Shown: positions 1 to 14,210, counted from the stretch's first letter. The stretch is 64,000 bases of DNA from Scylla paramamosain (GCF_035594125.1 NW_026973697.1:600001-664000), one strand, 5' to 3'. A program made the numbers and translations. Notes: generated from the letters alone by a model not told the origin.

Positions 1-114
1 ATAAAACGTCATGTCTTGATTTACAACAAGTGCGTATCTATTTAGGTAGCTACATGAAAGGTAAAATAAGCTCAAGAAGCTGCTAAAATAAATATAAAAC
101 ATGTACATAGGTAT

Positions 115-1728
115 TTACAAGGCATTGAGTTTAGAGACAATATATGGTATTGGAGAGTTCTGGTATCTTGAGGTCCTACACCTTACTGACTGCAAGAGTT
201 GACTACCTCTCCTTGTTTCCCTACCATGGACATCATGCAAGGTCTGTGGCAACATATTTCTGAGCTCGGGTGAGTTGAGCAGTCCCCGTCCAAAATTTAT
301 TGTTGCTGCTTCTCGTCGCTTGTGTAATGATTCTGTACCAAGTAATTGCAATGCATGGTTGTAGTTCAGATAGGCCTCACCCAATATGATTCTAAAGCAA
401 TGCTTTTGAAGTTTTTCAAGTGAATTATGCTGTGCACGCGTGAGACCTGGGTGCCATACAGGTGCAGCATATTCTAGGACAGTTCTTATGTACCATGTGT
501 ATAGTATGAACATTACATTTGGACTAAAAGAAAATTGTCTTGCTCGATATAGGATAAAAAGGAGACTGCTAGCTCTACTGACAATGTGAGTGATATGATG
601 GTTCCAAGTAAGATCTGAATTAATGTGAACCCCAAGTAGCTTGCAAGAGTGTACTATCGGGAGTTCGTATCCATTTAATTTAAGTAGTGGGAAGACGATA
701 GGTCTTTTGGGTGGACACACAATCATTACTTCACATTTAAGGGGGTTTGGGCACATCTTAATAACTTCACAATCCCGAGCTAATTTATCCAAGGTATTTT
801 GCATTGTGAAAGTTACTGTATTTTCTACATCTACTATTTCCATTATAGTTAAATCATCAACATATTTGACATGAATTGGGGAATTTCTGCATAGTCTGTT
901 AATAACAGCCAAGAAAATAATGGGACCAAGACGTGTCCCCTGAGGTACTCCACATGTTATCATATCATAATCAGAAATAATATCATCATATCTAACCCTA
1001 TGTTTTCCATTTGATAAAAAGTTTGCCACAAACATGAGCAATGAAGGTCTACATCCTAATAAAAATAGTTCTGTTAAAGCTACAGTATGGTCAATATAAT
1101 CAAATGCTTTTTTAAAATCAATCAAAACAATATGTGCTATTTTCTTAGGTACATCAAGGCCCTTTAAAACTGAGTTTAAAAGCATGACTAGACAGTGACT
1201 GGTAGATTTACCTTTAAGGTTTCCATACTGAAATGGGTCTAAATTGGGACGAATGTCTTCTAATACCAACACAGCTACATACCCTTCCAATATTTTGCCC
1301 AAGTCCGGTGTAAGTGACAATGGTCGTAAATCTCCTAGCTGGGAAATTACCTTTTTCTTGGGTAAAGCTACTATTGTCGCTTCTTTCCATCTACTGGGAA
1401 AGATGCCATTGCTCAGACAAAGGTTGTATACATAAGTGAGGGGAAGGCTAATTTCATAGGCAAATTCCTTAATGAGCCTCTTTGGTAATGATCCAGGTGG
1501 AGAAGCTTTTGTAATCTTAAGTTGTTTTAATGATTTGTACACACTGATACGATCTATTGAAGTGGTGTCACTGATTGGTAAAAAACTAGGTAGTTGTGAA
1601 TGGTCAAGTGATGGGAGGGTTGTGCATATACTGGTAAAATGTTGCTTGATTTTTTCTCCAATAATCTGAGTATCTAAATGATCTAAAAAAGGGATATTAA
1701 GTTTCTTTTCTGAGTTCCTAGTATGCAT
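115..1728 (-). pseudogene. LINE reverse transcriptase domain (ORF2 C-terminal part)
   Basis: A 537-residue open frame carries the LINE reverse-transcriptase landmarks: the fingers stretch LGDLRPLSL (about 131-139), palm motif A DFKKAFDYIDH (about 204-214), GVPQGT (about 260-265), the catalytic YVDD box (289-292) and the LLGVHI thumb region (about 364). The C-terminal domain includes YIRTVLEYAAPVWHP. These enzymes copy element RNA into DNA at a nicked chromosomal site. The domain itself is uninterrupted, which suggests a moderately young copy. Its apparent start is only where the frame opens: upstream coding continues in another frame at 1740-1886. It lies in the same frame as the endonuclease ORF, so two frameshifts of opposite effect separate them. 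Confidence 0.9.
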
Positions 1729-1821
1729 CTTAAATTCTTGGAGAAATGTACAGAATTTATGTTATTTTCCTCAATACTGAGTGCTGTTGCCTTTTTTGCT
1801 GCTTTTATTTCGGCTTTTACT

Positions 1822-3204
1822 CTAAGGTATAACACCCTCCACTTGCCCATCCTGCCCCTGCTGTAAGCACGACGTCTCTGGTCCATAAGCTGGAGTATCC
1901 TGGCGGTTATCCACGGTTTGTTTTCCCCGCCGCATTCGCTGCTGCTGCTCCGGGAAGTGTACCTCGTACTGCTGCCTCACCATGCCCTCCAACAAGTCCG
2001 CCGCCTCGTCCACGTCCTGCACACTTAGTACGGCACTCCAGTCCTCTGCCGTGATCCACTGACCGAAGCTTCGGACGGATGAGTCGAGGAATGGCCGGTA
2101 CACCCTCACAGTATAGGGTGGTGGGGCGGGTGGCGCCTCGGGTTGACACAGCACACACAGATGTCTACTAAGTCCTATGGGTGGATGAACACTACTGGTT
2201 GTGTAAAATTCTGCATCCGTCAGAATAAGGTCAATCATTGAATTACCGTGTGTTGGCTGATTAACTATGCATCTGAGTTCTAAGTTGGTCATAATGTTAG
2301 CGACGTTCAGATTGTTACAGTCCCCCATAATAACTGTACGCATGTCAGTATAGTTGGAGCGTAAAGTGTCCGTGGTTGTAATAAGATGCTCCACAAGATC
2401 GTCGTGTGAGGCTGCCGCAGGGGGATGGTATACACAGCACACACACAACCGTTTTATTTGTTGGGCAAATTTTTGTTCAATAACAACCCATACACACTCG
2501 ACGTTTTCCGGCACTGCAATTTCAATGTTTTTGGTCACGAAAGTATCCTTCATGTAAAGTGCTACTCCCCCACCTCTTGAGACACGATCCTTATGAAAAA
2601 GTTCATAACCTGGTAAAGAATACTGATGAGCTGGCTTGTTTTCCGAGAACCAGGTCTCGCTGACGCCAACAATGTCCGGTTGAAGCTTTCGAACTTGCGC
2701 ATAAAATTCCTCGTATACATTTGTGAGGCTTTGTGGGTTGGTGATAAGTAGTGCAGGTGGTGCTCGTGCTTTGTGTTTGTCTATTTTCACAATAGGTGGC
2801 GTTATCAACACTCGTGATTCATTGGGTTTCACTTCCGTTTCATTTTTTTCACTACGGTTCGTAACTCTTGTCAAAATGTTTCATCTAATATGCTTACCTC
2901 CCCTTCTACCTCTATTTCTATATATACCTTTTTTCTTTAGCAATGCAATTATTCTCGTGTGTAACTTGGAGCAACGAAACTGTTTTCTTAATAAGTCACT
3001 ACTTGAATATGTTATTGGCACTGAAAGAGTGATCTCTGAGGTAGTACTTACACGGTTCGTATTATTGTGATGATTTGCCGCCATGTTGATATTTGAGCCA
3101 CTGTCACTACCACCAAGGCCACCACTTATATTTTGCACTTTATTCCACGATATATTCCACTGTCCAATGCAAAGAAGGTATAACCAGATTCTCCAATACT
3201 TCAT
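1822..3204 (-). pseudogene. LINE endonuclease domain (ORF2 N-terminal part), with in-frame stop
   Basis: An ATG at 3204 opens a frame that reads through RGRRGGKHIR, meets TGA at about 2881-2883, and continues in the same frame to 1822. After the stop come endonuclease/exonuclease/phosphatase landmarks: LLITNPQSL, VGVSETWF, RGGGVALYM, CCVYHPP, GDCNNLNV and IDLILTD. The usual SDH near the domain end reads SRH here, so a catalytic aspartate is missing. Near 1886 the true coding sequence shifts frame; the segment starting MDQRRRAYSRGRMGKW is typical LINE linker. In a live element this domain would nick the target DNA to prime reverse transcription. Confidence 0.88.
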
Positions 3205-3229
3205 GAAGATGTCGTTTCAGTGTGTCTCT

Positions 3230-3604
3230 TGTTAAAAAGCTCATAAAGTTCAAAAATTTTAAAAAGGTTTGGAGCACACACAGTGCCCTGGCGTCAGCTA
3301 AACAGCGCCCTCTTCATGCAGTCCTAAGGGAGAATCTATTACGGCTTAGATAAAACATTTTACATTTACTTATATCTATTTAAAAAGTAATTGCCATTTT
3401 TATATATACATTTATTGAAATTTTTATACATTTATTATAAAAGATAGATAGATGTGAATGGAAGGAAGATGAGGTAGAAAAGCAAGAAGTTGACCGTCAG
3501 AGTTCTTCTCACCGCACGCCACCAGAAATAATCAGTGTATTATACAAGCCCAAATAATGATCACGAATTTGATGCTTTAAATAAATAAACTAATAAATAA
3601 ATAA
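3230..3604. other. Unassigned AT-rich sequence between LINE and minisatellite
   Basis: No gene recognised. The first ~110 bases may be the LINE 5' untranslated region. The rest is AT-rich and runs into TAAATAAA repeats just before the minisatellite. Confidence 0.5.
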
Positions 3605-5043
3605 ATAACGATGACTACGATGCGCGTGACGAAGATAACGATGCGATTCCACGATAATGATACGAGTTTCCACGGTAACGATGCGATTCCACGATAACGA
3701 TGCGATTCCACGATAATGATACGAGTTTCCACGATAACGATGCGATTCCACGATTCCATGATAATGATGCGATTCCACGATAACGATGCGATTCCACGAT
3801 TCCACGATAACGATGCGATTCCATGATTCCACGATAACGACGCGATTCCACGATTCCACGATAACGATGCGATTCCACGATTCCACGATAACGATGCGAT
3901 TCCACGATTCCACGATAACGATGCGATTCCACGATTCCATGATAACGATGCGATTCCACGATAACGATGCGATTCCACGATTCCACGATAACGATGCGAG
4001 TTTCCACGATAACGATGCGATTCCACGATAACGATGCGATTCCACGATAACGATGCGATTCCACGATAACGATGCGATTCCACGATAACGATGCGAGTTT
4101 CCACGATAACGATGCGATTCAACGATAACGATGCGATTCCACGATAACGATACGATTCCACGATAACGATGCGATTCCACGATAACGATGTGATTCCACG
4201 ATAACGATGCGATTCCACGATAACGATGCGATTCCACGATAACGATGCGAGTTTCCACGATAACGATGCGATTCAACGATAACGATACGATTCCACGATA
4301 ACGATGCGAGTTTCCACGATAACGATGCGATTCAACGATAACGATACGATTCCACGATAACGATGCGATTCCACGATAGCGATGCGAGTTTCCACGATAA
4401 CGATGCGATTCAACGATAACGATGCGATTCCACGATAACGATACGATTCCACGATAACGATGCGATTCCACGATAACGATGCGATTCCACGATAACGATG
4501 CGATTCCACGATAACGATGCGATTCCACGATAACGATGCGAGTTTCCACGATAACGATGCGATTCAACGATAACGATGCGAGTTTCCACGATAACGATGC
4601 GAGTTTCCACGATAACGATGCGATTCCACGATAACGATGCGATTCCACGATAACGATGCGATTCCACGATAACGATGCGAGTTTCCACGATAACGATGCG
4701 ATTCAACGATAACGATACGATTCCACGATAACGATGCGATTCCACGATAACGATGCGATTCCACGATAACGATGCGAGTTTCCACGATAACGATGCGATT
4801 CAACGATAACGATACGATTCCACGATAACGATGCGATTCCACGATTCCACGATAACGATGCGATTCAACGATAACGATAGGATTCCACGATAACGATACG
4901 ATTCCACGATAACGATGCGATTCCACGATAGCGATGCGAGTTTCCACGATAACGATGCGAGTTTCCACGATAACGATGCGAGTTTCCACGATAACGATGC
5001 GAGTTTCCACGATAACGATGCGAGTTCCCACGATAACGATGCG
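3605..5043. repeat. 19-bp minisatellite array (about 1.44 kb)
   Basis: The dominant unit on the plus strand is gcgattccacgataacgat (19 bp). A 21-bp variant has gagttt in place of gatt, and a 27-bp variant carries an extra 8 bp (gattccac). Single-base variants (tacgat, attcaac, atagcg) recur in blocks, indicating higher-order duplication. Because 19 is not a multiple of 3, all three frames stay open through a 57-nt super-period. The long ORFs here (RIVIVESHRYRG-type repeats) are by-products and not genes. Confidence 0.95.
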
Positions 5044-6323
5044 GGCGCGGCGATAGCTATACGACATTGGCTACCAACCTACATAGGTACCAGGACGAAC
5101 CCTTCCTCCCCAAGGGTCCACCCCAGTCCCTGGGTGTGAGGGCAGTGACGATGCAACCTTGCCGCACCTCACACGGGTCGCCATGAGCAATGACCCACCA
5201 CACACCACTCCCCAACCACTGTCATGAAGTGAGCCCTTTTCTCCCCTAAAGGACCCCTCGTACTGCCAGTGTCTGGTGCATGGTGCACGGCGTGCCCTCG
5301 TTCATGGCGAGTTGTTCAGCCCGGCGTCATCATAATCAAGGGACCCGTACACACCCTCCACCAGACTCTATGGAAAGAGCCCTTACTCCCCATAAGGACT
5401 CCCCCCTCCGGGCAACATCTGGTGAGTGGCAGACATTGATCTCTTGCTTATGGCGACCCCTTGCCTAGTGTGAGGCGCTGCAAGTGGACGACTACTATTG
5501 AAGCTTGAGGCCGCAAAGGAAAAGAAGGACCTGCTGCCAGTTCTCTACCTTGGGCCCCAGGCCGGACCCGACAGCCACCTTCTCCCCCCGTGCGGCGCCC
5601 AAGGCCGTCACGGCCCTCAACGAATTTTGGCCGAAAGTTCTCAAACGTCATTTAAATTTTGATTCGAATATAAAATCGTCGATGGTAAATGAAAAGTGGC
5701 TTTAGTTTGAAAGTGTGCAAGAGTGGGCTGATCAATGAAACAAGGTGAGGCAGCTTTGCTCCGGAGTATTTGAGTGTACCTTGCGTGTTTGCTGCCCGTG
5801 AATATGCGCATGTTCGTGTGTGACTAGAGAGAAACAGTAATCCAGTGGTAGTGACTATTTAATAGGGAACTTAACAAGATTAGATACATTTCTGGATGAG
5901 TGGACGTAGGTTTGCATGTCTTGTACACGAACTGTCATCTGTAGACATACTTTTTTTTTGATAGCTGCTATTATGCTCTTTAAAAAGTAAGAAATAGATC
6001 GTCAATTTTTTTTTTTTTTATCATCACATCGTTAGCACTTGATGACAAGAAGACACGGAGTGACGAGTATATACACTTGTAAATTTGTGGGCGGCCGAGA
6101 GAATGATATGAGTCATCTCGAGATGCTTAGGGACACCTGGACTGTAAACATGCAACCCTCACCTGAAACGTGGTAAAGAGAGCGGCAGAGCCAGCGTTAA
6201 TTCCCAGTGGGACCATAACCCTCAGCCGGCCAGGCCTGTGGCTTGACTTGGCCCAACAGGCTGCGTCGCTCATGCCACCTCAACCACGCCTTGCATTGCT
6301 CACACGATTTTTACTCACTAATT

Positions 6324-6325
<2 letters not shown>
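5044..6325. other. Unique-looking sequence, no gene recognised
   Basis: The first ~600 bases are GC-rich with runs such as cccagtccctgggtg; the remainder is AT-richer. Short open frames lack family motifs. I see no splice-bounded exon, RNA gene or transposon end. Confidence 0.5.
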
Positions 6326-7536
<1,211 letters not shown>

Positions 7537-7720
7537 GTGTGTGGTGGTACTTAAAGTTTGGATTCTTCTCTCCACTGCCAAACTTAATTTTTGCAAGTAC
7601 AGAGGCAGACATCTGCTACTCACCACTCCACTCCGTCAGTCTGTTAAGCTCCTCCTCAAGTTCATTGCAGTCTTCATCGCACGTCACCTTACCACCTAAC
7701 TTTGTGTCATCTGGTAATTC

Positions 7721-8190
7721 AACTTCCACCACAGCCTGTTAAACTATCACTCGCATCATGAAAACACCCTTGAAAACCCCAACAACTTCCACCACAGCCT
7801 GTTAAACTATCACTGCGAGTCATGAAAACACCCTTGAAAACCCCAACAACTTCCACCACAGCCTGTTAAACTATCACTCGCATCATGAAAACACCCTTGA
7901 AAACCCCAACAACTTCCACCACAGCCTGTTAAACTATCACTCGAGTCATGAAAACACCCTTGAAAACCTCAACAACTTCCATCACAGCCTGTTAAACTAT
8001 CACTGGAACTATGAAAACACCCTTGAAAACCCCAACAACTTCCACCACAGCCTGTTAAACTATCACTCGAGTCATGAAAACACCCTTGAAAACCCCAACA
8101 GCTTCCATCACAGCCTGTTAAACTATCACTGGAACTATGAAAACACCCTTGAAAACCGCAACAACTTCCACTACAGCCTGTCAAAATTGC
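7721..8190. repeat. Tandem array of a 63-bp unit, about 7.5 copies
   Basis: Copies begin at about 7721, 7784, 7848, 7911, 7974, 8037, 8100 and 8163, each starting aacttccaccacagcctg or a close variant. Alternating subtypes (tcgagtcatg versus ggaactatg) indicate duplication of two-unit blocks. Since 63 is 21 codons, the minus strand shows a repeating 21-residue frame, but with no start, signal or family match I treat it as non-coding. A single degenerate unit lies near 37725-37790, so the array probably expanded inside a dispersed repeat. Confidence 0.93.
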
Positions 8191-8329
8191 ACGAACCGAG
8201 AAAGGTAACAGAGAGCATACAAGTACGATCTATGGTATCCCTTGGTCACCTTCCTTTACCACTAGCATCGTGAATGAAGGAAAGCTCAAAAACTTCCAGT
8301 AAAGCAGACTGCAAATTGTGGAGATGAGA

Positions 8330-8450
8330 CGGCGGAACGTTTGAGAATATCAGTCCCCGTGTTCTGAACCGCTCCGGCTCTCGTCACGACTGTTTTCCAA
8401 GGCCACACAGACGCTTAGCCGGGTTCTCAAGAGTGTTCATCTTGTAAATA
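8330..8450. repeat. Dispersed repeat family D, copy 1
   Basis: The core (gctctcgtcacgactgtttt, then an aaggccacacag / ttagccgggttct stretch) recurs with divergence at about 35835-35895, 37800-37920 and 58925-59010. It has no coding potential. It sits just downstream of the 63-bp array. Confidence 0.6.
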
Positions 8451-8513
8451 ATGTAAAAAAAAATATTATATATCACTAAAACCCGTGCAACTCCAATTAG
8501 AGGCTTTTGAGTG

Positions 8514-9476
8514 CAAGGACGGATACAGGGGGAGGGGCCCAGGGGACCCGAGCCCCCAAAAAACATCTCCGTTTCCCCCCAGAAAATCTCAACTGTATGC
8601 GGACAGTGGGTACAGAACTGACTTGCTTATAATGTGTTGCATCTATAATACGGAATGTGTCGTCGGCTGTAGGCATATGCAGGCGCGGATGCTGGGGGGT
8701 GGGGATGGGGGGGAGGCAGATGGCCCGGGCCCGCCCAAAAAAATATCACGATAACTGAAATATTTGAAATACCCATGAACTGAGAAAACATAAAATATAT
8801 TTAAGACACCCCTAAAAAGCTAGAGAGTCGGGGGAGAGAAGCCGGACGCCGCTGCACGCTGTCCTCCAAACCCCTTTAAATAATTCCTCCTGTAGGAGTT
8901 GCTTGGGCTTTACAGGCCCGACTATTCTTTGCTTGGTGAGTCACTTGTTGAATACCTTGGGAATTTGGTAAATATATTTCTTTAGATCAGCCAGTCTTTG
9001 CAAATGTGTTACCTCAATCCCATGTAAAAGAAGCCCTATAAGAATTCCTTTTGATCTTGAGCTGTGTCTAATTTTACATATTAACTCTTTATTTGTAAAG
9101 GTTAGGTTTGTAATTTATATATGAGCTGTATTATGATCACCCACTTGCTGCTTGCATATCGAAATAAACGTTGAGTTTTCTTGGCATGCTCGTATGGCGA
9201 CGATTTCTCCCTGTCCAGATCTGCCTTTTTACTGGTCAGATGTACACTGTCAATTGTTTCCTGTTATTGCTTGCCACCTTAAATATTGATTGCACTTCAT
9301 ATATAGATACAACAAAAATTCATTTGTCACATATACGTTGATTGCTCGGGAGCTGCGGATTTTAAGCGAAGAACCGCCATCACTATCCATTGGTCTTCAC
9401 TGTGTTGAGGCTGTCGCTAACTCAGGAAATTCTATCATCGGGCCCCCTTCAAATTGATTTTCAGGATCCGCCCCTG
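8514..9476. mobile_element. hAT-type non-autonomous DNA transposon with target-site duplication
   Basis: The left end reads caaggacggatacaggg and the right end, reversed, reads caggggcggatcctg, so they are imperfect terminal inverted repeats of the CAGGGGCGGATC type. Flanking 8-bp direct repeats, tttgagtg (8506-8513) and tctgagtg (9477-9484), match at 7 of 8 positions, and 8 bp is the hAT target size. No transposase frame is present inside. A second similar left end (caggcgcggatgctgggg) at 8680 suggests a nested or duplicated relative. Confidence 0.7.
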
Positions 9477-9484
9477 TCTGAGTG

Positions 9485-9873
9485 CAGTGAAGGTGCGGCG
9501 CGAAGACGTTTCAGAATATTGTTCTTATACATGGCGGTGCGTGCGGCGTGAGTCACGGGGCGCGGCTGAAGGCGGTGAAGGGGGAAAGGGTTCAGGGATG
9601 GAGTTAAGGGGGAAGGAGTAAAGGGATGGAGTGAAAGATAAGGGGGTTAAGGGTAAGCTGTAAGAGTTGGTGGATTAAGAAGGGAGGAATGAAAGGGGAG
9701 TAAAGGGGAAGAATTAAGGGAAAGGAGTCAGGGTTTTGGAAGGGGAGGGCAGGGATGGGTAGGAAGGTAGAGGAGTGGAGTAATTAGAAATGGGTAGAAA
9801 TTAGGAAGGGAAAGAGTTAAGAGAGAGGTAATAAAGGGAAGAAGTAGGAAGGGGGGAGAGAGGTAAAGAAGGT

Positions 9874-9876
<3 letters not shown>
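9485..9876. other. Purine-rich spacer, no gene seen
   Basis: A GGGAAGG/AAGGGG-rich strand leading into a CT microsatellite. Nothing coding. Confidence 0.5.
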
Positions 9877-9922
<46 letters not shown>

Positions 9923-9927
9923 CTTCT

Positions 9928-9976
<49 letters not shown>
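9877..9976. repeat. (CT)n microsatellite
   Basis: About 50 CT units with a few interruptions. Confidence 0.97.
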
Positions 9977-9978
<2 letters not shown>

Positions 9979-10123
9979 GTAACAGACAAAAATTAGTGTA
10001 AAAGAATACGGCACGTGGGTGACTTAAGCAGTGAGAACGAGTGATATTTCCAGTGAACGTTGATAATTGCACATGATGAACAGTGACGCTAAATTATAAA
10101 CACTGGCCAAGGACAACAACAAA

Positions 10124-10340
10124 TTAGAAAAAAAAAAAAAAAACGTCCAATGGAGTGCCAGTCCCAAACAGGTCGAAAGGGTTATCCAGAATTACAACAT
10201 AAGTGTCTTGAAACCTCCGTTTTGAAAGAGTTCAAGTCATAGGAAGGAGGAAACACAGAAACAAGCAGCGAGTTCCAGAGTTTTACCAGAAAAAGGGATG
10301 AATGACTGAGATACTGGTTAACTCTTGCACTGAAGGTTAA
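10124..10340 (-). mobile_element. LINE family A, 3' terminal fragment
   Basis: On the minus strand this encodes a LINE C-terminus, with ARVNQYLSHSS, KLWNSLLVSVFPPSY and DLNSFKTEVSRHL, followed by untranslated sequence and an A-run (plus-strand position about 10125-10141). The nucleotide sequence is closely similar to 37290-37490. Only the last part of ORF2 and the tail were inserted, the usual result of incomplete target-primed reverse transcription. Confidence 0.8.
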
Positions 10341-10919
10341 TGAGTAGCATTGATAATACAAACCACCAACACTGACACCAAACGATGAAAACTGATCACA
10401 AAAAAAAAAAAAGAAAAATAAATAAATAAATAAATAGATAAATAAAATCTCTATGAGCTTTGAACACTGGAAATATAGACAATGAACACTGATGGCAGAT
10501 GATGAATGCTGAGGCAAATTTTAACCATGCAATATTTGGTCGTAAATGTTCATTTGACGAGTGGCGCTGCTCGTGTTGCAAAATAAATAGATGAGTTAAA
10601 ATTTTGTGCAGTGATATCTGACCTTTTGAGATGGATGAGAGGCGTTACTTTTGTGGTTCAGTGCAGGTAAAAATGAATGTAAAAAACGAATATTAGATTT
10701 ATTTGTTTATTTTGTATTAATTAATTCACCCATACGAGTATACTTCAGGTGTTGCAGGAATGGTAGACTTTTTTCTTTTCATTTAATTAACTGGTGTAGG
10801 TGTTTATGAATGATGGTGACGTGCGTGATGATGATGGCGGTGATGGTGGTGGCGGTGGTGATAATGATAACAAAACTGTATAAAGATATCTGTAGCCGAA
10901 ACTCGTGTCGTCTCCATAC

Positions 10920-10920
<1 letters not shown>
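10341..10920. other. AT-rich spacer, no gene seen
   Basis: A/T runs and AAATAAAT repeats, with a GGTGAT-rich patch near 10810-10870. No gene or RNA feature recognised. Confidence 0.5.

Positions 10921-10955
<35 letters not shown>
10921..10955. repeat. (AC)n microsatellite
   Basis: About 17 AC units. Confidence 0.95.
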
Positions 10956-10957
<2 letters not shown>

Positions 10958-11392
10958 TAAACGAAGCAGGGAACAAAAGAGCAAACATAAGACAGCCGGC
11001 AAATAGACACAAGAAACAATAAATCAGGTAACAAAGGAACGAAGTAAAAACAATTATTTACAAAAAAAACTCCACGAGAACACTTGACTGGCTGGAGAAG
11101 AGAAGGACGTGAAATAGTAAACAAGGCGGCTAATGATCAACGATGCCAGACACACAGGCAGACAGACACACAGACAGACACACAGACAGACAGACAGAGG
11201 GCGACGAAATAACACATAATAGCAAGACCACACTTCTGAAAAAACATTGCTAAGGTATATAGAAAAAAAAAGTGTTGGGAAAAATAGCTTGAAATCTCAT
11301 CGGAAAGTAAATTTTTGCAAACGGCGCCCTGATGGTTGAGAGGAGAGGAAATGACTCGTAGTCTGCACCAAGGGAAGGGACGAATGCGTCAA

Positions 11393-11396
<4 letters not shown>
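10956..11396. other. Spacer with degenerate CAGA repeats
   Basis: Contains a CAGA/CACA-rich run at about 11150-11200. Otherwise nothing recognised. Confidence 0.5.

Positions 11397-11480
<84 letters not shown>
11397..11480. repeat. (AG)n microsatellite
   Basis: About 41 uninterrupted AG units. Confidence 0.97.
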
Positions 11481-11483
<3 letters not shown>

Positions 11484-11537
11484 CGCCACATCAGTTCTAT
11501 AACACTGCTATACTTCGTCAAAATTTATGGCAACCCT

Positions 11538-11941
11538 ACTCCTCCTCCTCCTCCTCCTCCTCCTCCTTCTCCTCCATTTGTATTGAGAGTTGGTTGTCAG
11601 TTTTCCCATGGTCCACTGTACATGTTCCCCGGTGCGTCCAATACAGTGTGTTTTGAAATGGAGTGGTAGGTGGAGAGGAGCCTCCTGCTGTATTACCCTT
11701 CATGCTTCCTTCTCCTTGTGCTGAGAGAGATGGACCGTCAATGGAATGTTACCGTTAATATATATAGCACCAGTTATATTATTGTCATCCCCTTCCTCTT
11801 CCTCCTCCTCTCCCTCTTTCTCTTCCTTCTTCTCTTGTTCCTCCTGCATATGTAAAGGGGTGACCTGACCTGACCTCCTCTTCCACCCCTTTTTGGCCTC
11901 CTTAGGTGACCTATCTGCCGCAGTGCCTAGCTGTCAGGTCA

Positions 11942-11978
<37 letters not shown>

Positions 11979-12071
11979 GTTTGTTTGTTTGTTTACTCCT
12001 CGTATTCTTCATTTTCTTCTTCTCCTTCTTCGCTATCGTCATTATCATCGTTTTCTTCCTTTTCTTCTCCT

Positions 12072-12109
<38 letters not shown>

Positions 12110-12209
12110 GATTTTTCCTGTTTCCTTCCCTTTTCTCTTCCTCCTCCTCCTCCTCCTCCTCCTCCTCCCTCTCCTCCTCCTCCTCCTCCTCCTCCTCCTC
12201 CTCCTCCTC
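11538..12209. repeat. Cluster of short tandem repeats: CTC, GT, TTG, CTC
   Basis: (CTC)n at about 11538-11574, (GT)n at about 11946-11974, (TTG)n at about 12074-12111 and (CTC)n at about 12139-12209. Long frames read from these tracts are single-amino-acid repeats and not genes. Confidence 0.95.
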
Positions 12210-12298
12210 TTTCTCCTCCTCTTCCTTCTGGTGTCCTGGCGTCAGTTGGTGTTCATTAAGCAAGAGAGAATCATGCTTTAATTCTTTCGTGTCATGCA

Positions 12299-13322
<1,024 letters not shown>

Positions 13323-14210
13323 CCCTAAGCCCCTCCCACGTGCAGTCTCGGCGCCAACTCTCTCTTTGTTAGCTCATAAGTTAGAGAAAGCCTTAAGTGA
13401 GTGGCTGCGAGGTCCCTTTAGGGCACTCAGGTAAACTCCTTCAAGTATATTACAAAGAGCGCTACGTCTGTGTGTAATATCTGTCGGTCTGCCTGTCTGT
13501 CTCACGTTTCCACGGCCTTGTGGTCGAAGTTGGGAATTAAGTAAACTGAACCAACGAGAAATGGTCTGGAATCTGTACGTAGAAAGTAAAGGAGTAGAGA
13601 ATATTCGAGTCTGGCTAAAGTTAACGGAGAGAATTTCTTTTGTAGTTAGAAATAATAGTTAAACAAAAACAATACAAATAGTGATAATAATTAATTTTGT
13701 ATTCCTTACTTAGTCTTCTGTTTTTATGTCTTCCTGACTGTCCTTTTTTTCTTTTTTTGCCGTCAATCGCTCATGCATATAGAAATTATCATAGAAACAG
13801 TAACAAAGAATGAAAAAAAAAGAAGAAGAAATAAAACTTAGAATAGATGATCAACTTCCGAATCCTTCAATATTCACTCACACTGTCTTCATAATTATCC
13901 TTTTTTTTTTTCTGGGCGCGTGTTTCCTTCTCTCCTTAAAATATAATTTAGCCGTGCCCTTCCTGAGCCATGTATCCTTCCCACCCTTCTCCCTTCCCAT
14001 TGAATTTCTTTCTGACAGCTCATTAATTACTGTCTATTTTTAGCTTATATTTCCTAGGCAGTGTTTAGCAGCCCTGTCAGATCTCGACTTACACCCACCA
14101 TCAGCCTGCACCCTCACCTCGCACATCTGTCACCAAGCATTCGCCTCTCACCACCAACTCATCCATACTTCCTCGGTGTTTATACTTATTCCTTACTCGT
14201 ATAAATGAAT
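13323..14210. other. Spacer, no gene recognised
   Basis: Mixed-composition sequence with T-runs. I found no exon, RNA gene or transposon end. Confidence 0.5.

Larger units (their letters stand above)
1..3229 (-). mobile_element. Non-LTR retrotransposon (LINE), degenerate, 3' end at left edge
   Basis: Read on the minus strand, this holds an AP-like endonuclease region (about 2874 down to 1822) followed by a reverse transcriptase with a YVDD catalytic box (about 1728 down to 115), the standard order of a LINE second ORF. The 3' untranslated part runs to the window edge, so the tail and target duplication are not visible. The 5' side stops being recognisable near 3229. The reading frame is broken by one in-frame TGA and two compensating frameshifts, so this copy is dead. 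I cannot name the clade with confidence. Confidence 0.9.

Noticed and set aside
3577..5139. Long open frames (up to 352 codons) in the minisatellite and a CRISPR-like look of regular repeats
   Set aside because: Units are contiguous with no unique spacers, and all frames are open because of the 19-bp sequence itself.
7969..8184. Minus-strand repeating 21-residue frame rich in Cys and Gly
   Set aside because: It is the 63-bp tandem repeat read in one frame; no signal peptide, start context or splice sites support a secreted repeat protein.
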